Shown: positions 1-12,559, counted from the first letter of the stretch. The stretch: 64,000 nucleotides of DNA from Diabrotica undecimpunctata (GCF_040954645.1 NC_092804.1:148437108-148501107), one strand, 5' to 3'. Translations and numbers: made by a program. The notes: generated by a model from the letters alone, not told the origin.

Positions 1-902
<902 letters not shown>

Positions 903-981
903 ATGGCTATACACCCCAGTGTGAGGTTAAACCGCAAATGCTTTCTAGATCCGATTTCTTGAGTGGATCAGTCTTATTTGT

Positions 982-2307
982 TTATCTTATCTTCTTGACA
1001 ATATCTCTCCATTTTTTCCTGTCTCTAGTTCTTCCTCTCCATTCTCTGACTCCTGCCCTTTGGAGGTCTTCTTCAACTTCTTGCAGCCACTTTGATCTCG
1101 GTCTTCCCCTTCTCTTTTTTCCTCCTGGATTCCATTCTATCATTGCGTATGTCACTGCCTCATCGCCTGCTCGCCAAATGTGACCTAACCATCTAACTCT
1201 GCATTGCTTTATTTTAGTTACGATGTCTTCCTTAAGTTCTTCCTTAATTTCTGCATTTGTTCTGCTTCTATATTCATTTTGCTCTGTTCTGATTGGTCCT
1301 AGTATGGTTCTCATAATCTTTCTCTCTGCTATTCTTAAGTCTTCTTCATCTTTTTTAACCATCGTCATTGTTTCTCCTGCATATAATAATATTGGCCTAA
1401 TTATGGTGTTATAAATGCTCATCTTACTTTTTTTAGTCAGTGTTTTGCTTTTAAGTAATGTTTTGTTTGCAAAATAAGCTTTATTCGCTGCTAATATTTT
1501 TTCTTTTATTTCGGATTTCCTTTCTCCGGATTTACTTATTGTAACTCCTAGGTATTTGAAGTATTCTACTTCTTCAAACTCAGAACTTCCTATTTTGATT
1601 TTTTCTTTCATTGGTTTGTTTCCTAATCTTAATATTTTTGTCTTTTCTTGATTTAATCTTAGCCCCATTACCTCCCCTTTCTCTCTTATTTCTTCTAGCA
1701 TTTCTTTCATTATTTTTCTGTTCTTTGCAATAATAGCAATATCGTCTGCATATGCAATTATTTGACCACCTCTTGTTCTGAGATTTTCTTTATTTATATT
1801 TCGTAGTACATATTCTAATGCTAGATTAAATAGCGTTGTTGATAATGCATCTCCTTGTTTCATCCCTTTATTTATAATGAATTCCTCTGTCTCTCCTCTT
1901 TGTGTCTTTATGCTTATTTTTGTAGTTCTCATTGTCATTTCTATTTATTTTCTGAGTTTATGTGGAATTTTTAATTTTTTAAGTGCTATCATTAACCCGT
2001 TCCTTTTAATTGAATCAAATGCCTGTTTGAAGTCTATGAATAACATTTCCAATTCTAATTTATACTCGTTTGCTTTTTCCATTATTTGTTTTATTGTGTG
2101 TATTGCATCTATTGTAGATCTTCCTTCTGTGAATCCACATTGGTACTGTCCTACTGTCTTCTTTGTGATCTTTGATAACCTCTTTTTTATTATTGATGTC
2201 AATATTTTATATGTTGTATTTAGTAACGTTATTCCTCTATAATTTTCACAGATTTGTTGGTCTCCCTTTTTATGTACTGTTATGATCTGCCCTACCTCCC
2301 AGTCCCC
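982..2307 (-). pseudogene. RTE-like non-LTR reverse transcriptase, 5'-truncated, one in-frame stop
   Basis: Reverse transcriptase of a non-LTR retrotransposon, which would copy its RNA at a nicked target. The frame is open apart from one TAA at 1945-1947. Visible in order are an HKKGD...NYRGI block, palm motif A (MLFIDFKQAFDSI), motif B (KQGDALS), catalytic box YADD, a FKYLGV block, and a C-terminal VRWLGH...RGRPRSKW...DRKKWRDIV domain typical of RTE-like elements. The endonuclease domain is missing: the 5' end joins a Harbinger transposase fragment in frame at about 2,307. With only one stop in about 440 codons it is among the younger copies here. The clade (RTE rather than another non-LTR group) is my best guess from the C-terminus and the TA-rich tail. 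Confidence 0.85.
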
Positions 2308-2711
2308 TAGTAAGGACATAACTGTTTCTTTTGTCAATCTAAATCTTTCATAGAAACTTACATCATCATATTGGTTTATATAATTTATTATTTCCCTACA
2401 AACTTTAGGGCGGCGGACATAATATATAAATTCATCTTCAGAAGAATCTGAACTTGTAGAAAAATTCATTTCAAATTTGAAAAAAAAATAAAAATGTAAA
2501 CAAACGTGAAACAAGACCAAGACGATATAAGAATTTTAAGGTTAAACTGTCTATTGGTTTAGTAAAAGTGGACTTTAAGGAGTTTGACAGATTTCTACCA
2601 TTTAACTTAATGTGAACTTTAAAGTAAGGTTACAGTATTAGGAAACTGAAATTAACACTTTAAAGTGGACTTTAATTTAAAGTTTACTTTAAATTTATTA
2701 TGAAATCGGGC
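2308..2711 (-). mobile_element. Harbinger (PIF) transposase N-terminus and 5' end fragment
   Basis: The first about 70 codons of the 191-codon frame ending at 2520 are unlike reverse transcriptase. They include an acidic SDSSEDEF stretch, then RRPKV...YDDVSFYERFRLTKETVMSLL. This matches the N-terminus of HARBI1/PIF-type transposases, where a D-E-F-x-x-R-F-R-L-s-K pattern precedes the DDE core. The likely native start is the internal Met at about 2,469. The flank to about 2,711 has repeated ACTTTAAAGT-type words and ends in a CCCGATTTCATAATAAA-like terminus (minus strand), which resembles Harbinger ends. No catalytic core remains, because the retrotransposon begins at codon 72. Family assignment is from memory of the pattern. 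Confidence 0.6.
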
Positions 2712-3299
2712 GTTATGTCCTTTAGCACTTAAGCCCTTTCGGAAATAATCGATTCAAATATATTTTAACTAATAAAGGTATATTATTATTTAAAATCAAG
2801 CACAAATAGGATCAAGTAAAAATAATTAATTTATATACATTAAAACTGCTGAAATTTAACGATAGAACGATTACGTCTCCAACGACACGAAGTGCAAGAC
2901 GGGGGTCTTTATCAGCTACCTCATTACAAGAGATTACACGACTCACGAAAATTAATATAGAACACGTGACTATCAAGCGCTGTGAAGGATACACAACTTG
3001 TCCCTATTTTGTCCCAGTAAATTTATCTTCGTCCAATCCCCTTTACGGTTCAGGGCAAAATGAAATTAAGAAAAATGAAATTCGGTTTAATGTAACGACA
3101 AGACGAACGATTTTCAAACAATAAACTGTAAATTCGCTAAGGGTGTAGAGTATAACGATTAATTATAAGAGCGAAATAAATGGAGCAATTTCTTAAATTC
3201 AAGCGAAATCTGTAGAAGATTATATTGTTGGGCTTGCCGAAGAAAGAACTTAAAAAACTTCACACCAAAAAACAACAGATCGATATAATTTGGACCACG

Positions 3300-4563
3300 G
3301 TTTAACTTTAACGAAGTTTTAACGTACACCTAAAAAAATAATCCAGCAGAGAAACTGTATGTGCAATAAATATTTTGTGATATTTTTCTGCATGAAAGAA
3401 TGGTGTTTAATATCCAGGAAAAAGAATTCCCAATGATCTATCATTGTTGTGTTCTAGTGATCTCATAATATTCCCACAAGACGATTTGTTTAATTTGACG
3501 GCATTTTCGAAAAATATGAGTAGAAACAGATTTATACTGATTCAAAGATGTCTTCACTTTGCAAGAAACCCAAAGGTAAATGAAGACAAGTCTGTTGATA
3601 GGCTTTACAAAGTTCGTCCCCTAATTACGTTTTTCAATGAAAGGATGGACGAAATTTATTATCCTGGTCTTGAACTAAGTCTGGACAAATCTATGATTCT
3701 ATGGCGAGAAAGGTTAGTATTCCGCCAATATATCAAGAATAAAAGACACATAAGTATGGCATAAAGTTATATATGGACGAAACAGGTAGAAAGAGACACA
3801 CTGATAAGGTTGTGATTAAGTTATTGGGTGAAAAACTAAATTAGGAACATTCTGTATACATGGACAACTTCTACAACAGTTATGGACTTGCTAAGACATT
3901 ACTCGATAATGGAACTTATTGTACCGGTACTCTGTGTGTTGGGATTCTCCCAAAGACGTAACAGACTGCAAGCTGAAGGTGGGAGATACTATCGAAAATG
4001 TGCAAATGGAATAATTATAGGGAAATGGAGAGATAAGAGAAAAGTGTGCTATATTTCATCACAATATCCCAATGAAATGGTTGCAGTGACAGATCGAAGT
4101 GGCCGAACTAAAATGAATCCTTAGTCAATAGTACAATATAATAATTTTATGCCGGGGATAGATAAACAGGACCAAATGTTCTCTTATTATCCATTTGAGA
4201 GAAAAACTATTAGATGGCCAGTCAATATTTTTATTCACATACTGCAGTTAATGCTTATAAATTCGCATATACCTTTATACTAAGTATTTAGGAACCAGAA
4301 TGTGACTCTACAATTTTCGGCTTTCTGTAATAAGAAACTTACTGAAAGAAACACCTTTCCCTTCTTCATCAGGATTGTCTCAGGGAAATGGTGAACATGA
4401 CTTGACACTACGTGAAAAAAATAAATTCGGTGCAAGAATTCCTCTCAAACAGTGTAAGTCCTGCTATGAGAAAGGTCGGCGTAAGGATACTACGTATACA
4501 TGCAAAAAATGTCCTGGAGAACCCGGTAATTGTTTGAATTGTGCACATATAACACACAATTAA
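3300..4563 (+). pseudogene. piggyBac-type transposase (family 1), broken
   Basis: Decayed cut-and-paste transposase that would act at TTAA sites. Reading across several stops shows the piggyBac order: MSRNRF...LHF and DRLYKVRPLI at 3,510-3,640; the first catalytic Asp in SLDKSM at about 3,685; RQYIKNKRH; the second Asp in VYMDNFYNS at about 3,860; the third Asp in GIDKQDQM at about 4,150. A C-terminal cysteine-rich finger follows at about 4,450-4,545 (CKSC, CKKC, CLNC). All three acidic residues survive, but stops at 3,764, 3,843 and 4,122 and frame changes make it non-functional. The N-terminus before about 3,440 is not clearly readable. Confidence 0.88.
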
Positions 4564-4689
4564 ATTTTAGAATGTTTCTATTCGAGAACGTTTATTTTAT
4601 AATCTTTTATATTTTGTGTTTATTTTGTAATGTATCTGTAATACATATATTATAATACAATATCCTTGTGTTTTTTCATAGCATGCCTG

Positions 4690-4744
4690 AAGGCGTGATC
4701 CGGCACCTAAGTACGTTTTCTGTGGTGAGTGCCGATCACGCCTT
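4690..4744. repeat. Subterminal hairpin of piggyBac 1
   Basis: Arms GAAGGCGTGATCCGGCAC and GTGCCGATCACGCCTT pair almost perfectly around a loop of about 22 nt. It lies 12 bp inside the proposed TTAA end, where piggyBac elements often have internal inverted repeats. Confidence 0.75.
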
Positions 4745-4759
4745 AGGGCGTAACGTTAA

Positions 4760-6003
4760 AAAAAACAAAAAATTGATCAACAAACTATTTTTTAATATAA
4801 TACTGGTAAGAAAGAGGAAAACAAACTGTCGTTAAGTGGTATTCACTACACGGCCCCGACAAGTACTTTTGAAATACACGCTTGGCAATGAACGTGTTGA
4901 AGAAGAAGGTATGCGGTGAGGTTCGTATATTCACATTAAAAAATAAATTTACTCATAACGTGAACCGTTTTAGTTCACATAGACAAGGGTTGTGCAGTTC
5001 TACTTCGACATACTATGGTTTTATCATACATTTCTGTTCGTTAGAATTGAAAGGGCGGAAGTCATTTTTACTTTGTTTTGCAGTAGATCAAGATAAGTGC
5101 TCTTAATTTGTTCACCATAATTTAAAATGCCTTTACAATTATAATAATGTTATAATGTTTATGGGATTGCTTCCATCAAGAGTTCCATATAGTAGAACTC
5201 TAGGGGTAGTTTACCCCCTCCATGGGGTTGATTAACTTGAACTCACTAGATACTCATAATTACTTTATTAGTTCTCTAAGTACAATAATAGAGAGAGCAC
5301 CCAGTTGACGGATGACAACACTAGTTTCGACTGTTCACTCTTAATTCATAATTCTGAATTAATTTACTACCGTTATTTTTCGGGTATTTAACTCAGCGTT
5401 TTGTTTATATAATAATATTTTACTAATTTAATTTGTACACATTATTTAATAAGCTTTTGATTACATTGTAAATTTCACTAGGTCGGCGCGTGTTCTAGTT
5501 ACACCGATATTTTCAATGTCATAAACAAACAGTCGCATATAGCAATAAGCAATGAATAATATTATTAAACTGATTTTAAATTTTAAATTGAATTGGGTTA
5601 CTTAGATCTGATTTCTGGATGCTTAATTAAATCCCGTTACACAATCATCAAATAATGTTGCAGCTTTATGTTTTTAAAGAAAGTGGTAAAGCATGCTTTG
5701 TATTTTATTTTGCAGTAACAGAATCGGCGTTAAGTTGTTTAGTACTGAAATGTTAAATAATTTAGGACTACAACCCTTTTTGTTCTTTGGTACTATATTA
5801 ATAAAAAACAGGACAACCACCCTTTTGGTATGAGTTTATTAGGAAAAGAACCTTATAATCAAAACTTAACATTATAAAAATAATATAACAGTCAAATTAA
5901 AAGTCAGTTAATCATGTTCGGAACATGAAGAATTGTCTTCGGTAACGACAACTTTATTTTTTGTTATTTTTAAAGATTTACAGAAGGAATGGTAAATACG
6001 AGG
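4760..6003. other. No recognisable gene
   Basis: AT-rich sequence. The 74-codon open frame at 4,882-5,106 shows no motif I recognise and no splice context, so I leave it uncalled. Confidence 0.4.
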
Positions 6004-6063
6004 GTGGATTGCTATAAATTTAGCCTTTGATAGAAACAACAAGTTTTTTGGAATTAAATCGAT

Positions 6064-7114
6064 TTATTTTTTAACATAGTCCCCTTTTAGCTCGATACAC
6101 GTAGTAAGACGATGTTCCAATTTATTTATTCCATCCGAATAGTACTTTTGCTCGAGCTCTTCAAAATAGGCCAAAGTTTCAGCGAAGACTTCATCATTTG
6201 TTGTGAAACGGCGTCCTCCGAACCATTTTTTTAGGTTTGGAAACTGGAAAAAATCGCTGGCGGCAAGATCTGGGGAATACGGTGGGTGTTCAACCAATTC
6301 ATAGCCCAATTCGTGTAATTTTGTTATGGCGACGGCCGATCGCTGAGCCGGTGCATTGTCTTGGTGAAAGAGCACTTTTTTGCGTCCCAAACCGGGGCGT
6401 TTTCGACGCAATTCGGCATCGAATCGATCCAATAATGCTGCGTAGTACTCACCATTGATTTTTTTCCTTTATCGAAGTAGCCGATGTGGATGATGCCCTT
6501 TGCATCCCAGAAAACAGTCGCCATCACTTTGCCGGCCGAATGTGCACTCTTTGCCTTCTTCGGCGGCTCTTCGCCGAGTTTGCGCCACTGTTTCGACTGT
6601 TCTTTGGTTTCAGGTGTGTAATAATGCACCCAGGTATCATGAACAGTGATAAATCGGTGAAAAAAATCCTTGGGATCGCGCCGTATCATCGCCAAAAGCG
6701 TCTCCGAAGTGGTCACACGTTTTTGCATTTGATCAATTGTCAGCAAACGCAACACTGATCGCGCGGATAGCTTTTTCATGTCCAAATGGTGGTGAATGAT
6801 GTTGTGTACGCGTTCGTAGGAAATGTTTAGGACCTCTATTAACTCGCGGAGCTTAATTAGACGATCTGCCATAATCATGTCAAGGACTTTGTTGATCATT
6901 TCTGGCGTGGTGACTTCATTTGGCCTCCCGGTACGCTCATCATCAAAAACACTCGTACGATCACGAACAAATTTAGCTTTTTATAAAATTTTACTGTTGC
7001 TAACGAAGGTGCAACCTCACCATAAACTTCGTCCAGGTCGGCTGTGATTTGCACATTCGTTGTACCCTTTTTGTGGAGGAACTTAATCACCTAACGATAC
7101 TCGACTTTTTCCAT
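6064..7114 (-). pseudogene. mariner transposase, near full length, frameshifted
   Basis: DDD-type mariner transposase of about 350 codons, the normal length. The start is the ATG at 7112-7114 (MEKVEYR, then a TAG). Visible in order: a helix-turn-helix N-terminus (KKGTTNVQITADLDEVYGEVAPS), a second helix-turn-helix near ISYERVHNIIHHHL, the region that should be DETW but reads HDTW, then HYYTPE, HQDNAPAQ (second Asp), and PPYSPDLAASDFF (third Asp), 34-type spacing. Two frame changes, at about 6,910-6,960 and about 6,440-6,470, break it. The first catalytic Asp appears replaced by His, with Asp one residue later. Clear terminal inverted repeats were not found; one possible end is near 6,004. Confidence 0.93.
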
Positions 7115-7220
7115 GTCTCCGATCACACAAAATTTCCCTGCTTTTGACGGCTGTAAAAACTAAAGTAATTATTTTTAAAACCTAAAATTTTGACAAACGT
7201 CATGTCACGAATGGCAAATG

Positions 7221-8830
7221 TCAAAACCGAAACCAATTCGGTATCAAGGAGCGCCATCTGTCAAAGGATAGTGAATCTATTATCGTAGAAGGTACCCATT
7301 CTAGCAATTCCATTAGGTGCTTATATTTTGAACTATCATTTGGAAATAATTTTTCAATATTTATTTTGTCCAATATCTTTGGTACGAAACCATCGAGAGA
7401 ACTTCTCATTATTTTTTTAAAATTGACAGTTTTAAAATTTTCCTGGAAAAATGTTGTTTTATAAAAAATAATGCCAGGGTGGTCTCTTTTGACTTTCAAG
7501 TGTACAATTTTAGAGGATAGAAAGGGTTTATTGTCTGTATTTCGTTTCCTATTAATAAACGGACTTGTTGATTCTTTGCCCATTGTTTTAGAGTAGAGAA
7601 AGTCACGTCTTTTCAGCTCATAAACAATAAGCGGTTTTAAAGAACTGCAGGTCCTTATAAACTGGGCTCATTCATGGGATACAGAAATACTCATAGTAGG
7701 AAGTCTTTTCTTCTTCCTCTCAATTAGTGCATGTTTTATGATGAATTTTTACAACTGAGGTATTATGGACACATATATATACAAAATAAAAAAAAATCGG
7801 TTTTGGCTAGAGCAGTTGTCTGACCAAAATGTTACCTCTTCGGTTGTAAAAGGTAAATTTTTTAACCACATTATTACAACGGAAGCTATCTTATTGCAAC
7901 TCCTTTCTGCAATAGACTCATCCCACATAAAGCATGAATCTTCGGCAGTATGATCATTATAGACGTAAAATTAAATGTCCATAACTGCATAAAATAAAAC
8001 GATTTTCCATTAGTTAACATGGGTGTGGGGAGGCATTTTTCCAAATCCATCATTGCTCCGACTTCTTTTAAATTCTTCTTGCATCTTATCTCATCCTGCC
8101 TTTTAAACATGTATCTGTTTTCTGCGTCACTTAAATGATCTGCCTTTTTCTTTGAAATATCTTCAACTCCATTAGGTTCTGCCTTTTTCCGCTTATTTTC
8201 AAAACTGTCACAAGTATCACATGTATCAATGTTAGAGGACTTAAAATAAAGGTTGAACTCTATAGAAAAAAATTTCTCAGTACATACTTTTCTTTACGGC
8301 CAGTTCTTTTGCATACTCCTTCTCAATATTCCACCCTAAATATCATTTGTACATTATTGTTACGTTTAGTTCTGGATTTAAATACTCTCTTCCAGACCTA
8401 TTGCGACAATATTGACTTTCAATTTTTGGAAAACAATTTACGTGTTTCATATTGATTTGCCTCTTCTAGAATTTGGTAGTTACTCACATGGTGACTGATT
8501 AACAACCCAGCCGCATCAATACTTTTCTTCTTTATTGAATTTCTGAATATTCTTTAACAGATAGCAAGTGTAGATAAAAAAATGACTTGCACACCCTTGT
8601 TTTAGATCCGTTTGAGAGGAAAGTGTAAATGTAAGAATGCTGTCTTTGGTCCTTTTGTTTGTCATTTCTTGGGCGTCGTCTGCTAATAGTACCCACATCA
8701 ACTGCTTGTGCAATACATTGTCTTCTATGGTCCCAGTCTGTCCCTTGGATTTTCCAGAAACTATTCAATATTTGCGTTTTAAGATTATCCTGTATATTAG
8801 TAGTACATTTAAACCTACATAATCTATTAC
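7221..8830 (-). pseudogene. Transposase-like gene of the 'CGGQN' insect repeat family (DUF7869-type), copy 1
   Basis: Reading the minus strand with frame changes gives a recognisable gene order. WKIQGTDWDHRRQ...RVCKSFFYLHLLSV lies at about 8,770-8,560, MDLEKCLPTPML...FYFMQLWTFNF at 8,040-7,930, and a C-terminal section at 7,700-7,230 (RTCSSLKPLIVYELKRRDFL...KYKHLMELLEWVP). Related multi-copy insect proteins have this layout and a central RNase H-like domain with a DxCGGQN motif, which is lost here. They are thought to be transposon-encoded; the domain name is from memory. Two more fragments are at 10,547-10,800 and 36,900-38,310. Confidence 0.6.
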
Positions 8831-9239
8831 ACGAGGGACCTACTTCTTAGGTTTTTTTAATTAACTTTTAAAACCTACATATTATTCTCCTAATCGTCTC
8901 TTCTCCTTTGTTACGTTACATCTCCAAGTTAAAGGCTTTTGCTTTCCCTTTTTAGTTTTATTTACAACGGTTTCTGTTTTATCTTCTTTGTTGACTTTAA
9001 TACTGTTATCCATGTTCAGTTTTTTATAAAGCAACTTTCTGTAATCATGTTCTTGAACGCATGTAATGTTTGTATTTTCCTCACAATCATCACTGATACC
9101 GCTATCATCTGGTTAATATGCTATGCTAATATGCTATGTCATTTACAGAGTTGTTAGAATATCTACTACAAAAAAGTTAATCGAATATGTTTTTACTTTT
9201 AATTTCTTTATCCACGGAGAAATTTTTATTGCCAACGTC

Positions 9240-9705
9240 AAAATATCTACTACAGGAAGGGTAAGTGAAACAATATGGAGAAATAAAAGTATAGGGAAAG
9301 AACTAAAACGCAAAAATTACAAACCAGTCATCCCACCAATAATGACATACGAGGCAGAAACAAGACCTGATATAGAGAGGACAAAAAGGATGTTAGAAAC
9401 AGCAGAGATGAAAAAACTTAGCAAAATTGATGGTAAGACACTATGGGACTAAGCTAGAAGTACAGATATATGACGTAGGTGCAAGGTGGAGAACATCAAG
9501 AACTGGGTAAGAAATATAAGAGTAGAATGGAATGATTATATAAGCCGACTGATAACAAATAGAGTAGTAAAGACGGCAAGAGATGGTTCTCCAATTAGAA
9601 GACGATCAGTAGGAAGACCACAAAAACGATGGAACGACAACTTACTGAAGGCACATTGAAAAACAGACAGAGTCATGTCTATATAAAAAGAAGAAGAAGA
9701 AGAAG
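9240..9705 (+). pseudogene. RTE-like retrotransposon 3' fragment with (GAA)n tail
   Basis: Only the C-terminal reverse transcriptase tail remains: IMTYEAETRPD...RMLETAEMKKL, then stops, then RRCKVENIKNWVRNIRVEWNDYISR and VGRPQKRWNDN. The sequence ends in about 15 bp of GAA repeats near 9,690-9,704. The minus-strand copy at 34.3-35.7 kb belongs to the same family and has a much longer (TTC)n tail. Confidence 0.8.
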
Positions 9706-10157
9706 GTTTAGCAATTATGTTTTCACTCTTAGTTTCTTCATCTATGGATAAATTTCCATTGACAACATCATTAAACATAACAGGCTTTAACTGACAGTAG
9801 GTTTTATGGTTCTTGTGAACAGAAACATGGTTTTGTTTATTAGATGAATTAGTTTTAGGCAAGTAAGTAAAATGAACATTATCTGAAATATCTGAATATC
9901 TGAAAAATAACAATGCTTCAATTATTGCGATACTCCTTAAATAGTTTTATTAAAACTTAAGCTCTTGGTATTAAGCATGGAAAAGTAGATTAAACTCTGC
10001 AAGAGGTTTGACCAGTCAAACCCTGATCAGGTATTAAAAAGTCGTAATTTGTTAGAATAGGTTTAATAAAGGGTAATTTATAAAAATTGTGTATTTATTC
10101 TTAGTTTTCAATAAGTTATGTTAGAAAAATCAGCTTTTAAAAGTTATTCAATTATCA
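9706..10157. other. No recognisable gene
   Basis: AT-rich sequence between two retrotransposon 3' fragments. A 125-codon open frame at 9,536-9,913 on the minus strand overlaps the known retrotransposon tail and has no family motif. Confidence 0.35.
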
Positions 10158-10352
10158 TCATCATTATTCATTAGAAATAGAATTTTTAAGTGTTCCTTCT
10201 TAGTCTTCTATCGTTCATTTGGATATAGACCTCTCCGAACTCCGTCCATCGATCTCTATCCAGAGCAACACACTTCCACTTTCTTCGGTGTATTCTTTTG
10301 ATGCCGTCTACCCATCTCATCTGTGGTCTTCCTTTTGGTTGACTACTTTTGT
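10158..10352 (-). mobile_element. RTE-like retrotransposon 3' end with (GAT)n tail
   Basis: The minus strand reads KGRPQMRWVDGIKRIHRRKWKCVALDRDRWTE, the conserved C-terminal GRPxxRW...DRxxW block of RTE-like elements. It is followed by a short ATGATGATGATAAT tail at about 10,158-10,172. Nothing 5' of this block remains. Confidence 0.75.
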
Positions 10353-10546
10353 AAGGTCTCCAGAATTTTCAACAGTATGACTTATATCAGCTGATGAAAC
10401 TTTCTTCCAAAATAAAATCGCAAGATGCGGTTTGAAAATTCCTAGTTTTCTTAAAAATAATTTAACATCTTTTTACTTCTCTTTCTTCATTAAAGGCATA
10501 AGACTCCTATATTTGGCTTAAGAGATGAACATTTCTTTCCCATTTT

Positions 10547-10800
10547 TTAACAGTAGATAGACTTCCAGCCCTTTATGCAACCTGTTATCTCTATGGATTT
10601 CATTTTTGTTACATTGAAGTCCATGTTGGATTTTATGTGCCTCTTAACCAATAGTTTCCATTCATGAGTAATGCAGTCCTCGCCGAGGAAAAATACATAT
10701 CCAAACTTTTCAAATATCTTGTGAAAATCAGTTGCTAACAAAGCTTCTTTAGTTTTCCTTAAGGTTTTTACTCTTCCAAAAAGCCAATCTACTGGCAAAT
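10547..10800 (-). pseudogene. 'CGGQN' transposase-like family, C-terminal fragment (copy 2)
   Basis: The 83-codon frame begins MPVDWLFGRVKTLRKTKEA and continues IFEKFGYVFFLGEDC...EWK. It aligns by eye with GHSYLPADRVFERVEKLL and the following IGTDW...MKE of the copy at 37.7 kb, so it covers the post-catalytic part of the same family. Confidence 0.6.
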
Positions 10801-10869
10801 AACTTACTTGTTCCTGATCTTTTTCTTGCGGTACGACGCGTGTGAGTGCTACTACACTTGATTTGATTT

Positions 10870-11596
10870 GTTTTTATTTACTTTTTGACTTAAGTATTAT
10901 TGCATAATCGGCTGGTTTGATATTAAAAAATAAAACAGGGTTGAAACTTATTAATATTTATGGTAATATTTCTTGGCAATTGTCTTTTCTCAAGACGATG
11001 TTTATAATCCTTGAATATCTCGAACCCATATCTTTGAACCCATATAAAATTGTACTTGATTCACAAAAAGATTTGTCTCAATTACTTTACGTTGAATAAC
11101 CTTTTATAAAAAATATACTTATACATAGCTTTCTTGTTTTGAATCTTATACCATTTTTATCTAATTTTTTCCATAATTTCTTTCTACGCATTGTATCTGT
11201 TTCTGTGTATATATCGGCTTCTCTTTAAAAAACAAATTCATTGGGATGCAGATATTTAAATGATCCAATTCGAACAAGTACTCCCATTTGCCTGTATACA
11301 TTACCATACTTTTGACCGGAATTTTCGTAATTTATGTGGAGTTATGCAGAACCCACGTATTCTCATTAGCGATAGGATCGTTTTGGGACCTACCTACCTA
11401 CATTCCGAAGACGTAAGCCCTAGGGATACAACAAGAGTTTGTTGGCGTGCGGAAGGGAAATACGGAAAGATTTGGGAGACCCTTATAATGTTTTTGAGAA
11501 AAGTGTACTTTTATCAGCTTGTGATCATTTAAGTTTATTAAGCTAAAACGTGTTTGTTTAGACACATTTTCTGTTAGTAATATTGGTACATATTTA

Positions 11597-11600
<4 letters not shown>
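10870..11600. other. No recognisable gene
   Basis: AT-rich apart from a more GC-balanced patch at about 11,395-11,495. Open frames here have no family motif. The patch is not bounded by convincing splice sites. Confidence 0.35.

Positions 11601-11663
<63 letters not shown>
11601..11663. repeat. (TA)n microsatellite upstream of PLE fragment 1
   Basis: 63 bp of pure TA ending 9 bp before the first readable codon of the plus-strand PLE endonuclease fragment. Confidence 0.95.
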
Positions 11664-11666
<3 letters not shown>

Positions 11667-11671
11667 ATATA

Positions 11672-11960
11672 AAGATATATAGACAAAGACAAATGTGGAC
11701 AAGACATTGTTATCTATATTGGGCAAACCAGTCAACTGCTTCAATCCAGAATTCGTTCTCACATGACAAGAATAACGTCACTGCGCTTACAAAACATGAA
11801 AATGAGAATAATTATATTTGACTTTAAAATCATCAAATTTTGCAAAACAAAAAAGAAGAGGGAGACGTGCGAATCAATAGGAATAAAAAATTAATACCAA
11901 CTCAAAAATTACAAAAAGGATACACAGAAACGAAATAAAATATATTTTAATCTGCTTTAA
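11672..11960 (+). pseudogene. Penelope-like element GIY-YIG endonuclease fragment (PLE 1)
   Basis: The frame reads KCGQDIVIYIGQTSQLLQSR, the KCGK-x-YIGQT signature of the GIY-YIG nuclease at the C-terminus of Penelope-like elements. A decayed NNY...KRETCESI and an NKIYFNLL-like ending follow. The reverse transcriptase is absent; the sequence is truncated at the TA tract. Stops and missing residues show it is dead. Confidence 0.75.
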
Positions 11961-12214
11961 ATAATAATAATTATAACATCATAAAAGACTCTTAACGTTA
12001 TAATATATCATCACTTTACCTTTTTCGAAAACACCAACGATACGCCTATATGAAAATAATAATATATTACTGACAGTAAACCATGAGATATAGATATCAA
12101 TCTTGACTTGTGTCAATTCACTAATGTCAGTGTCCTGTTTTACGTTTTGGTAAGTTTTTTTTATATATTTTACAATACCTTTTTGTTTCTAATGTTTCGA
12201 AAGATTTCCGCGGT
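11961..12214. other. Spacer between PLE fragments
   Basis: AT-rich, no feature seen. Confidence 0.4.
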
Positions 12215-12400
12215 TGGTACAGGTACCCAGCTAAAGCTAGGATTTTTACTATTACAAAAATTAATATTAAACTCAATAGACTTCCCAATAGAACCGCTTC
12301 GATTATCACTACGCCGAGCTTTCGATATCCTCTCTGATGTCTTCTTCAGGACTTCCGAGGTCCCAGTCTCCCTAGCCGCCAGAAACTACTATACTGATCA
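12215..12400 (-). repeat. PLE 2 terminal repeat (pLTR) with hammerhead-like core
   Basis: It lies directly downstream of the PLE 2 coding remnant on the same strand. The minus strand has CCTGAAGAAGACATC, an AGAGAG loop, GATATC, then GAAAGCTC, which resembles the CTGANGA - stem II - GAAA core of hammerhead ribozymes known from PLE terminal repeats. The same block recurs inverted at 13,388-13,511. Confidence 0.6.
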
Positions 12401-12559
12401 CTAAGCAATGCATTATGGTTAGTGGGAACAGCGGACGGTTCATGTATACCGTCAATCGTGACGGGGTTTGGGTAAAGGTTGGCGTGGGGGTTAGCATAGG
12501 GATTAGCACGGAAATTGGCGCGGTGGTTGACGCGAACATTTTTGACAGCAGAATTTTGA

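Larger units (their letters stand above)
2711..4759 (+). mobile_element. piggyBac element 1, tentative limits
   Basis: The right end is proposed at TTAA 4756-4759, preceded by a subterminal inverted repeat. Its inward sequence begins CGTTACGCCCT. A similar word, CGTTATGTCCT, occurs at 2711-2721, giving an element of about 2.05 kb, a normal piggyBac size. No TTAA precedes the left word, so the left limit is weak. Confidence 0.4.

Noticed and set aside
938..1183. Plus-strand frames opposite the RT (also 1223-1414, 1877-2242)
   Set aside because: Shadows of the minus-strand reverse transcriptase.
2812..2994. 60-codon minus-strand frame with a more GC-balanced sequence
   Set aside because: Looks like repeat-derived sequence (possibly a terminal repeat) but no matching copy in the window, so not called.
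4882..5106. 74-codon open frame with several Cys
   Set aside because: No zinc-finger spacing or family pattern; probably chance.
12108..12404. 98-codon plus-strand frame
   Set aside because: It lies antisense over the PLE 2 terminal repeat and is explained by it.
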